From contig JBGSSF010000008.1 in assembly GCA_041737175.1 (NCBI GenBank), forward strand, positions 1-64,000: a stretch of 64,000 bases of DNA, read 5' to 3'. This DNA comes from UBA5072 sp041737175. Lineage in GTDB: Bacteria; Bacteroidota; Bacteroidia; Bacteroidales; UBA10428. Below the pieces are notes generated by a model that ran no database searches, was not told the origin of the DNA, and saw only the letters and a list, made by a program, of their open reading frames with translations. Below are positions 7,765-14,089 of this stretch, piece by piece. Position 1 is the first letter of the stretch; each line of letters begins with the position of its first letter. The position numbers were made by a program, and so were the translations under genes.

Positions 7765-9165
7765 ATGAAGATTCAGTTTTTTGGTGCTGCGCGGGAGGTA
7801 ACAGGCAGTAAACATTTGATAACCCTCGATAACGGTAAAAAGATCCTTCTGGATTGCGGTATGTTTCAGGGCAAAGGAATGGAAACGGATAGCATGAACC
7901 GCAACCTCGGTTTTAGTCCGGGTGATATTGATTACCTCATATTGAGCCACGCCCACATAGATCATTCAGGTTTGATTCCGTATATAACAAAACTGGGATT
8001 CGATGGAAGCATTATCACCACCCATGCCACCCGTGATTTATGTGCCATCATGCTGGCCGACTGCGCCAAGATCCAGGAGCATGATACGGTAACGAACAAT
8101 AAAAAAAGGGCCAGGAAAAATCTGCCTCCTGTGGAACCCATTTATACCAAAGTGGATGCCGAGCATGCCATGAAATTTTTTATCGGTGTACCCTATGATA
8201 AGCCATACAGGGTGGCCAAAGGTGTGAAGGTTACTTTTACGAACAACGGGCACCTGTTGGGCAGCAGTATAATTAACCTGCGGATCAAAGAAGGTGAGAA
8301 GATCACCAATATTGGTTTCACGGGCGACATTGGCCGGCCGGTTAATCGTATCCTGCGTTCCCCGCAGCCCTTTCCGCAAGCCGAAATACTCATTTGTGAA
8401 TCCACCTATGGAAACAGGCTTCACGAGAGCACAACGGAATCAGAGGATAAATTACTGGATGTTATCAGGAGAACCTGCCTGGAAAAGAAAGGAAAACTGA
8501 TAATTCCTTCTTTCAGTGTTGGCCGGACCCAGGAAGTAATATACTCGCTCAATAATTTTTATAACAGTGGCAGACTGCCTAAGCTCAAAGTATATGTAGA
8601 CAGTCCGCTGTCAGTGAATGCCACGAACATCTTCCGTCTCCACAGGGAGTGTTTCAACGACAAAATGCTTGAAGTAATGGAAACTGATCCGGATCCCTTC
8701 GGCTTCAATGATTTGTATTTCATTCGGGAAGTGGAGGATTCCAAGAAATTGAACGATATCCAGGAACCCTGCATTATAATTTCAGCCTCGGGTATGATGG
8801 AAGCAGGCAGGATAAAACACCACCTGGCAAACAGCATTTCCAATTCTAAAAACACGGTGCTTGCGGTAGGATATTGTGCCCCAACCACCCTTGGAGCAAG
8901 GATACTGCGTGGCGACAAGGAGATCTCCATATTCGGAAATGTTTACCAGGTAAAAGCCGATATCGAACGTATAGATTCATATAGTGGTCATGCCGATTAC
9001 AATGAGATGATCGGCTTTCTTGAGTGCCAGGAAAAGGAAAAGATCCAAAAGCTGATCCTGGTGCATGGTGATATTGATGCCCAGGAGTTTTTCAGGGACA
9101 GATTGCAGGAAAAGGGATACAACAACATCAGCATACCGGAGCGGGGGGATGAGATTGATGTATAG
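7765..9165 (+). CDS. MBL-fold, beta-CASP and RMMBL domain RNA-processing exonuclease-like protein
   Basis: The 466-residue product starts MKIQFFGAAREVTGSKH, the typical opening of bacterial CPSF73/Ysh1-like proteins. The metal-binding motif LSHAHIDHSG is near residue 60, followed by NGHLLGSS and FTGDIG; a beta-CASP segment spans about 210-390 with IPSFSVGRTQE, and IISASGMMEAGRIKHHL leads into an RMMBL segment with YSGHAD and LVHGD. These features point to a zinc-dependent ribonuclease acting on RNA ends in the cytoplasm. The exact substrate is not predictable. It is divergent from the xyl operon and its stop codon is the first triplet of an octamer array. Confidence 0.88.
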   Translation: MKIQFFGAAREVTGSKHLITLDNGKKILLDCGMFQGKGMETDSMNRNLGFSPGDIDYLILSHAHIDHSGLIPYITKLGFDGSIITTHATRDLCAIMLADCAKIQEHDTVTNNKKRARKNLPPVEPIYTKVDAEHAMKFFIGVPYDKPYRVAKGVKVTFTNNGHLLGSSIINLRIKEGEKITNIGFTGDIGRPVNRILRSPQPFPQAEILICESTYGNRLHESTTESEDKLLDVIRRTCLEKKGKLIIPSFSVGRTQEVIYSLNNFYNSGRLPKLKVYVDSPLSVNATNIFRLHRECFNDKMLEVMETDPDPFGFNDLYFIREVEDSKKLNDIQEPCIIISASGMMEAGRIKHHLANSISNSKNTVLAVGYCAPTTLGARILRGDKEISIFGNVYQVKADIERIDSYSGHADYNEMIGFLECQEKEKIQKLILVHGDIDAQEFFRDRLQEKGYNNISIPERGDEIDV

Positions 9166-9234
9166 TCCTTTAGTCCTGCAGTCCTGTAGTCATGCAGTCC
9201 TGTAGTCATGCAGTCCTGCAGTCTTGCAGTCGGG
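9163..9234. repeat. Tandem octamer array, unit YAGTCNTG
   Basis: Nine consecutive octamers of the type TAGTCCTG, CAGTCCTG, TAGTCATG begin exactly with the TAG stop codon of the MBL gene. Variation is mostly at the first base (C or T) and the sixth. A degraded tenth copy (CAGTTAGTCGG) follows. The array does not cover the S6 promoter that follows. Confidence 0.92.
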
Positions 9235-9271
9235 CAGTTAGTCGGAATTATATATTAATTACCGGTGGGAA

Positions 9272-9304
9272 TTTTGCTAATTAGCAAAAATCTTCCTACT
9301 TTTG
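9272..9304 (+). promoter_or_regulatory. Promoter of rpsF-rpsR-rplI with an 18-bp palindrome over the -33 box
   Basis: TTTG (9273-9276) and TACTTTTG (9297-9304) are 20 bases apart, matching the Bacteroidota consensus. The -33 TTTG lies inside the perfect palindrome TTTTGCTAATTAGCAAAA (9272-9289). The ATG of rpsF is 33 bases downstream of the -7 element. Confidence 0.8.
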
Positions 9305-9337
9305 CGTCCTGTTTAAAATTAACTTAATTAATTCATT

Positions 9338-9694
9338 ATGTTGAACCAATACGAAACCGTTTTCATTTTAACTCCCGTTTTATCTGAGGCCCAGATGAAG
9401 GAAGCGGTTGAAAAATTCAGTGGTGCGATCACCGGTAAAGGCGGTGAGATCATCAACGAGGAAAACTGGGGACTGCGTAAGCTGGCCTACCCCATCCAAA
9501 AAAAATCAACTGGCTTTTTCCACCTCATCGAGTTCAAAGCACCGGGCGATTTAGTAAAAATCCTGGAAGTGGAATACAAGCGTGATGAAAGAGTTATCCG
9601 TTTTCTTACGACCAGGTTGGATAAATACTCCATTGAGTATGCTGAAAAGAGAAGGAATAAAAAGGAAAATGCAGTAAAAGTAACGGAGGAATAA
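9338..9694 (+). CDS. rpsF: 30S ribosomal protein S6 (bS6)
   Basis: A 118-residue small-subunit ribosomal protein that binds 16S rRNA together with S18. It opens MLNQYETVFILTPVLSE and contains ENWGLRKLAYPIQKKSTGFFHL and a basic tail KRRNKKENAVK, as in Bacteroidota bS6. It is the first gene of rpsF-rpsR-rplI, behind a clear TAnnTTTG promoter. The stop is three bases before rpsR. The ssb gene that separates rpsF and rpsR in proteobacteria is absent. Confidence 0.97.
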   Translation: MLNQYETVFILTPVLSEAQMKEAVEKFSGAITGKGGEIINEENWGLRKLAYPIQKKSTGFFHLIEFKAPGDLVKILEVEYKRDERVIRFLTTRLDKYSIEYAEKRRNKKENAVKVTEE

Positions 9695-9697
9695 GCC

Positions 9698-9979
9698 ATG
9701 GCAATATTACCACAAACGAGTCAATCGGAAATCAGATACCTGACGCCTCCGGCAGTTGAGGTTAAAAAGAAAAAATACTGCCGTTTCAAGAAAAACAAAA
9801 TCAAATACGTTGATTACAAGGATCCTGAATTCCTGAAAAAATTTTTGAATGAACAGGGTAAAATTTTGCCCCGGAGAGTTACCGGAACATCCCTGAAGTA
9901 CCAGCGAAAAGTGGCCAACGCGGTAAAAAGAGCCCGGCATCTGGCATTGCTGCCTTATGTAACTGATTTATTGAAATAG
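9698..9979 (+). CDS. rpsR: 30S ribosomal protein S18 (bS18)
   Basis: A 93-residue basic protein with the S18 core: KKKYCRFKKNKIKYVDYKD, then LLNEQGKILPRRVTGT-like spacing (here FLNEQGKILPRRVTGTS) and RAVKRARHLALLPYV-like (here NAVKRARHLALLPYV). It carries about 20 extra N-terminal residues relative to the E. coli protein, as is usual in Bacteroidota. It is translationally close-coupled to rpsF (3-base gap) and is followed 15 bases later by rplI. Confidence 0.97.
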   Translation: MAILPQTSQSEIRYLTPPAVEVKKKKYCRFKKNKIKYVDYKDPEFLKKFLNEQGKILPRRVTGTSLKYQRKVANAVKRARHLALLPYVTDLLK

Positions 9980-9994
9980 TAAAACCGATCGATC

Positions 9995-10441
9995 ATGGAA
10001 ATTATTTTGAAGCATGATGTTCCGAACCTCGGATACAAAGACGACATTGTAACCGTCAGAAACGGATACGCAATGAATTATCTTATACCACAGGGTCTTG
10101 CTGTTACAGCTACCGGATCCACCTTAAAATCTCACAATGAGATCCTGAAACAAAGAGCTCATAAGGAAGATAAGATCAAACAGGAAGCCCAGCAGATTGC
10201 CGAGCAATTAAAAGACGTTACCCTCTCCATTGGCGCAAAAACAAGTACCAAGGGGAAAATCTTTGGCTCGGTGAATGCCATTCAGATTGCTGAAGCGCTG
10301 CAGGAAAAAGGATATAACATTGACCGGAAGAATATTACATTCAAGGAAGATCTTATTAAAGAAGTTGGTACTTTCCACGCCCGCATCAGACTTCATAAAG
10401 AAGTGCATGTGGAAATTCCGTTTGAGATAATTGGTGAATAA
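9995..10441 (+). CDS. rplI: 50S ribosomal protein L9 (bL9)
   Basis: A 148-residue two-domain protein of the large subunit. The N-terminal rRNA-binding domain has GYKDDIVTVRNGYAMNYLIP, close to the L9 signature; a long central helix (about 41-75) and a C-terminal domain with GKIFGSVNAIQIAEAL follow. It closes the S6-S18-L9 operon and is followed by a strong bidirectional terminator. Confidence 0.97.
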   Translation: MEIILKHDVPNLGYKDDIVTVRNGYAMNYLIPQGLAVTATGSTLKSHNEILKQRAHKEDKIKQEAQQIAEQLKDVTLSIGAKTSTKGKIFGSVNAIQIAEALQEKGYNIDRKNITFKEDLIKEVGTFHARIRLHKEVHVEIPFEIIGE

Positions 10442-10458
10442 ACAATATTTGAACCCAT

Positions 10459-10490
10459 AAAAAAGCCTGGCTGATCAGCCAGGCTTTTTT
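10459..10490. terminator. Bidirectional terminator between rplI and lepB
   Basis: A perfect 32-bp palindrome with core AGCCTGGCTGATCAGCCAGG is flanked by A and T runs on both sides, so it can end transcription of rplI (+) and of the convergent lepB (-), whose stop codon lies just beyond it. Confidence 0.93.
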
Positions 10491-10491
10491 T

Positions 10492-11874
10492 TTAATTCTT
10501 TACTACTCTGAACATCCTCTCCCAGCGAATGCGGCTAAAGAAAGTCTTGTTTTTATCGAGTGACAGCCAGATAAGTTTGGGTTTGCCCACAATATGATCT
10601 TCGGGGACAAAACCCCAGAAGCGGGAATCCAGGCTGCTGTGCCGGTTATCCCCCATCATCCAGTAATAGTCCATTTTAAAAGTATATTCATCAGTGGGTT
10701 TACCATTGATCCATATCTGTCCATTTTTAACCTCGAGGTCATTCTTCTCATAGTATGATATAATACGGTCGTACAAACACAGATTTCTGGTATCAATCTT
10801 GACTGTAGCGCCCTTTTTAGGAATATACAAGGGTCCAAAATTGTTAAGGGACCACTTGAAATTTGTGTCCTGTGGAAAATATTCCCTGGAATACTGGTCA
10901 AAATCGTAATTTCCGACAACCTGCTGCACACTTTTGAAGCTTCTGATTTTTTCCAATTCTTCACCTGTGAGGAATGCAAAAATTACATTGGATGAACGCT
11001 GAATATCATATATTTCCATTCTCTCGAAAACCCTGTCTGAAATGTTCTGACCTTCTTTCAGGTATATAAGATAATGGAACTGTATACCGGGATATTCTTC
11101 CTGTGGTATACCATTTGTAAATATCCGCTTGTTGATGATCTGCAGGGTGTCACCCGGGACAGCCACACAACGTTTGATATAGTTGTCTCGCTTGTCGACC
11201 GGCCGGACTGCGATATCAAAACTTCTCCAAACCGATTGTCGTGCCAGGTTATAGTATTCCTTTTCGGTCTTCACTTTCCGGCCGAAGTAAAGATCTTTAT
11301 ACCTCATCATTTCAGCAGAATCTTCAACAATTGAATAATAACTGACATTCTGGTGGGCAAGCACAACGGTATCTCCTGCCGGAAAATTGAAAACAACCGC
11401 ATCATCGCGTTTGATCCTGCTCAGACCTGCCAGTCTTTTATAAGGCAGCTTGATCCAATCGACATAAGATTTGGTCCATTTGGTCAGCGGCATGGTATGC
11501 TGTGTGAAAGGAAATGCAATGGGAGTATTGGGAATCCGTGGACCGTAGGCAACTTTGCTGACGTAAAGGTGATCACCAATCAGCAAAGTTTTCTCCATGG
11601 AACCTGTAGGTATCTTGTAATTCTGAAATAAAAAAATATTGATAAGGGTCACTGCAATAACAGCAAAGATTAAAGCATCCAGCCATTCGATAAGTTTGCT
11701 GTTTTCACCATTGCGTTTCTTCCAGAAAGTCCAGTTTACTTTTTTGGAGATATACAGGTCAAATATTACTCCTAATCCCAGCAAATACCAGTAATTACGC
11801 AACCAAATTACAAAAAGTATATAAACGAAGGAAACTATACCAAACCATATCCAGTCATTGCGATCTGCTTTCAT
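10492..11874 (-). CDS. lepB: Signal peptidase I
   Basis: Membrane serine protease that removes signal peptides from exported proteins. The 460-residue product has hydrophobic segments at about 9-42 and 63-83, the catalytic-serine motif KIPTGSMEKT (Ser92), the general-base lysine in RIKRDDAVVFNFP (Lys155) and the C-terminal box MMGDNRHSSLDSRFWGF. It is longer than the E. coli enzyme because of a large region between the lysine box and the GDNR box (about 170-405), as is usual in Bacteroidota. It probably serves the many secreted proteins encoded further right. It converges on rplI and lies downstream of dapB in the same direction. Confidence 0.95.
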   Translation of the reverse strand: MKADRNDWIWFGIVSFVYILFVIWLRNYWYLLGLGVIFDLYISKKVNWTFWKKRNGENSKLIEWLDALIFAVIAVTLINIFLFQNYKIPTGSMEKTLLIGDHLYVSKVAYGPRIPNTPIAFPFTQHTMPLTKWTKSYVDWIKLPYKRLAGLSRIKRDDAVVFNFPAGDTVVLAHQNVSYYSIVEDSAEMMRYKDLYFGRKVKTEKEYYNLARQSVWRSFDIAVRPVDKRDNYIKRCVAVPGDTLQIINKRIFTNGIPQEEYPGIQFHYLIYLKEGQNISDRVFERMEIYDIQRSSNVIFAFLTGEELEKIRSFKSVQQVVGNYDFDQYSREYFPQDTNFKWSLNNFGPLYIPKKGATVKIDTRNLCLYDRIISYYEKNDLEVKNGQIWINGKPTDEYTFKMDYYWMMGDNRHSSLDSRFWGFVPEDHIVGKPKLIWLSLDKNKTFFSRIRWERMFRVVKN

Positions 11875-11910
11875 TGTTATGTTTTTGCTGATAAATGTAA
11901 CGTTTTTTTT

Positions 11911-12041
11911 AGTTATGAAGTGATTAGGTGAGGATGCGATGGGGAAAATCGGGTTGTTTTTTAATTATTTTTAACTATTTCCACCTAATCCCCTAATTAC
12001 CTAATCCCCTAATCACCTATTCACCTAATCACTTCATAACT
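11911..12041. repeat. Long-loop inverted repeat with 21-bp perfect arms
   Basis: The left arm 11911-11931 (starting AGTTATGAAGTGATTAGG) is the exact reverse complement of 12021-12041, with 89 bases between. The right arm overlaps the last bases and the stop codon of dapB. It looks like an inverted copy of the dapB end plus one repeat unit. Confidence 0.9.
11982..12037. repeat. Tandem octamer array, unit YMCCTAAT
   Basis: Seven octamers (CACCTAAT, CCCCTAAT, TACCTAAT, CCCCTAAT, CACCTATT, CACCTAAT, CACTTCAT) reach into the stop codon of dapB. Variation is concentrated in the first two bases of the unit. Read on the coding strand of dapB the units are ATTAGGNN, beginning at the TGA. Confidence 0.88.
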
Positions 12042-12750
12042 TAATCAAATCCTGCATCGAATAGACACCCTTCTTGTTCCTGATGAATTCAGCGGCCAAT
12101 ACAGCGCCCAGGGCAAAGCCTTTTCTGCTTTTTGCTTCATGTGAGATTTCAATCCTGTCTACCGGTGAGTCCCAGGTAATGATATGGGTTCCAGGCACTT
12201 CATTTTCCCGAACCGCGGTAATATCAACAGAGGAATCATCAGACCGCCTGTTCAGCTCCCACCTTTCTTTCCGTCTGAGGCATGCAATCAAATCGTTGGC
12301 CAGGGTGATTGCTGTTCCACTTGGGGCGTCCAGTTTGTGTATATGATGAATTTCCCTGATGCTCGCATCATAGTCCGGCATGGAATCCATAATCCTGGCC
12401 AGGTTCCTGTTTAAAGCAAAAAAAATATTTACACCAAGACTGAAATTTGAAGCATAAAAGAAAGTACTCCCCTGCTGTTTACAGCGTTCCATAATTTCGT
12501 TGAGTTTGTCATGCCATCCCGTAGTGCCGGATACAATGGGAATTCGCGCTTCAAAACACACCAGTATGTTTTGAAATGCTGAACCCGGTGTTGAAAAATC
12601 AATGGCAACATCCGCTTTTCGAAGATTATCAATGGTAAGTTCCTCCTGGTTGGAGATGTCGATTACCAGGGATATCTGATGATTCCTTTCGAGGGCAGTT
12701 TTCTCAATTTCCTTGCCCATTTTACCGTATCCGAGAAGGGCTATTTTCAT
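12034..12750 (-). CDS. dapB: 4-hydroxy-tetrahydrodipicolinate reductase
   Basis: NAD(P)H-dependent reductase of lysine and diaminopimelate synthesis. The 238-residue protein has the Rossmann motif LLGYGKMGKEI, VAIDFSTPG, IVSGTTGWHD, the catalytic HHIHKLDAPSGTAI (His and Lys) and an ISHEAKSRKGFALGA tail that closes the active site. The length is normal for the Bacteroidota form, which is shorter than the E. coli protein. It is preceded by a terminator that ends the rplT operon and followed by lepB in the same direction, separated by the repeat-containing spacer. Confidence 0.95.
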   Translation of the reverse strand: MKIALLGYGKMGKEIEKTALERNHQISLVIDISNQEELTIDNLRKADVAIDFSTPGSAFQNILVCFEARIPIVSGTTGWHDKLNEIMERCKQQGSTFFYASNFSLGVNIFFALNRNLARIMDSMPDYDASIREIHHIHKLDAPSGTAITLANDLIACLRRKERWELNRRSDDSSVDITAVRENEVPGTHIITWDSPVDRIEISHEAKSRKGFALGAVLAAEFIRNKKGVYSMQDLIKL

Positions 12751-12771
12751 GATTCAGGATTATTAAATAAA

Positions 12772-12806
12772 ACACCCTTCAAGGGTCAAGACCTCTTGAA
12801 GGGTGT
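12772..12806 (-). terminator. Terminator of the thrS-infC-rpmI-rplT operon
   Basis: Arms ACACCCTTCAAG and CTTGAAGGGTGT (12 bp, perfect) enclose 11 bases; on the minus strand the stem is followed by TTTTATTT. It lies between the rplT stop and the dapB start. The stem shares ACCCTTCAAG with the hairpin at 2186-2222. Confidence 0.82.
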
Positions 12807-12826
12807 ATTGTCTATTAATAATTATA

Positions 12827-13171
12827 TTATTTTACAGAATTCACGACGGCTTCGAATGCCTCGGGATTATGCATGGCCATATCGGCAAGGGCTTTGCGGT
12901 TCAGGGCAATACCCTTTTCGTTCAGCTTACCAATGAATTCTGAGTAGGTCATTCCATGCTGTCTGACCCCGGCATTGATACGGACAATCCATAATGCCCT
13001 GAAATTCCGCTTCTTGGTTCTGCGATCGGAATAGGCATACCCGAGTCCTTTTTCCCATGTGTTTTTGGCTACTGTCCATACATTAGCTCTTGCAAGAAAA
13101 TTTCCTTTGGTTTGCTTGAGAATCTTTTTTCTTCTTTGTCTGGAAGCTACTGCATTTACTGATCTTGGCAT
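12827..13171 (-). CDS. rplT: 50S ribosomal protein L20 (bL20)
   Basis: A 114-residue basic protein that binds 23S rRNA early in assembly. It begins MPRSVNAVASRQRRKKIL and contains KGNFLARANVWTVAK, AYSDRRTKKRNFRALWIVRI and MTYSEFIGKLNEKGI, all typical of L20. It is the last gene of the operon thrS-infC-rpmI-rplT, 100 bases after rpmI; that spacer might hold an L20 autoregulatory structure, but I cannot demonstrate one. Confidence 0.97.
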   Translation of the reverse strand: MPRSVNAVASRQRRKKILKQTKGNFLARANVWTVAKNTWEKGLGYAYSDRRTKKRNFRALWIVRINAGVRQHGMTYSEFIGKLNEKGIALNRKALADMAMHNPEAFEAVVNSVK

Positions 13172-13271
13172 AATTTTCTGAATTTTGAATGGTTAGCGCT
13201 CCGTTTCCGGAATCTTTTGAGCTAATTCACTCGGTTAATACTTAAAAATTGTATAATCTTAAACGTTTAAA

Positions 13272-13472
13272 TTATTTAGTTCCTGCAAGCAAAAGTTTAG
13301 CATTCTTTTGATCCGATGTGGCGACAAGGGTTGAATAACCCAGGTTCCTTTTCTGCTTATTAGACTTTTTCGTGAGAATGTGTCTTTTGTATGCATGCTT
13401 ACGTTTAATTTTTCCTGTTCCGGTAAGATCGTATCTTTTTTTGGCACCGGAATTAGATTTCATCTTTGGCAT
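13272..13472 (-). CDS. rpmI: 50S ribosomal protein L35 (bL35)
   Basis: A 66-residue basic protein opening MPKMKSNSGAKKRYDLTGTG and continuing KIKRKHAYKRHILTKKSNKQ, the L35 core. It sits between infC (25 bases upstream) and rplT, the conserved order in bacteria. A second frame across the same bases gives a less plausible protein and is a shadow. Confidence 0.96.
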   Translation of the reverse strand: MPKMKSNSGAKKRYDLTGTGKIKRKHAYKRHILTKKSNKQKRNLGYSTLVATSDQKNAKLLLAGTK

Positions 13473-13497
13473 TCTTCTAAGCTATTATATTTGGTTA

Positions 13498-14058
13498 TTA
13501 CTTGATTTTCTTGGGGAGCGGATTAATCAACATGATCATCCTTTTGCCTTCGAGTTTAGGTGCTTGTTCCACCTTGCCAAGTTCAGCAAGATCGTTGGCA
13601 AATCGTTGCAGCAAAGCTTCACCATCTTCATTGTACACGATTGATCTTCCCTTGAAAAACACATATGCCTTTACCTTGGCACCTTCCTGCAGGAATTTCT
13701 GGGCGTGTTTTAACTTAAAATTAAAATCGTGATCATCCGTATAAGGCCCGAATCGAATTTCCTTCACAACAATCTTGGCAGTCTTGGCTTTAAGCTCCTT
13801 TTGTTTGCGCTTTTGTTGATAAAGAAACTTCTGATAATTAATGATCTTACAAACGGGAGGACTTGCATTGGGTGAGATTTCCACCAAATCAAGTTCCAGT
13901 TCTTCAGCCATTCGGATGGCCTCTTTAATGGGAAAGATACCCGGATTTTCAAGGTTTTCACCCACAACTCTCACGACAGGCGCTTTAATTTCATAATTAA
14001 CGGAGAACTGGGGTACTTCTTCCTTTCTGAAATCCCTTCTGAAAATTGGTGTTGCTAT
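13498..14058 (-). CDS. infC: Translation initiation factor IF-3, with a probable AUA start codon
   Basis: IF-3 binds the 30S subunit and checks the start codon and initiator tRNA. The usual N-terminal domain is complete only if translation begins upstream of the first ATG (13974): the frame is open to ATA at 14056-14058, 8 bases after a perfect AAGGAGG (14073-14067). This gives 186 residues with FRRDFRKEEVPQFSVNYEIKAPVVRVVGEN, of which the VRVVGEN stretch is conserved in IF-3. Later marks are LDLVEISPNASPPVCKI, the linker KFLYQQKRKQKELKAK and the C-terminal domain with GPYTDDHDFNFKL. A rare start fits IF-3 autoregulation, best known from the AUU start in E. coli. It lies 31 bases after thrS. 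Confidence 0.88.
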   Translation of the reverse strand: MATPIFRRDFRKEEVPQFSVNYEIKAPVVRVVGENLENPGIFPIKEAIRMAEELELDLVEISPNASPPVCKIINYQKFLYQQKRKQKELKAKTAKIVVKEIRFGPYTDDHDFNFKLKHAQKFLQEGAKVKAYVFFKGRSIVYNEDGEALLQRFANDLAELGKVEQAPKLEGKRMIMLINPLPKKIK

Positions 14059-14066
14059 ACTTCGTT

Positions 14067-14073
14067 CCTCCTT
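14067..14073 (-). promoter_or_regulatory. Strong Shine-Dalgarno site of infC
   Basis: AAGGAGG on the minus strand, 8 bases before the proposed AUA start. Such perfect sites are uncommon in Bacteroidota; here it probably compensates for the weak start codon and decides the start choice. Confidence 0.8.
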
Positions 14074-14089
14074 CTTATTGATTTAATAT

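Noticed and set aside
9163..9234. Possible CRISPR array
   Set aside because: Units are only 8 bp, directly adjacent, with no spacers, and no cas gene is present. The same holds for the other short arrays.
13259..13447. Second leftward frame overlapping rpmI
   Set aside because: It is an out-of-frame shadow; the L35 frame matches the family across its full length.
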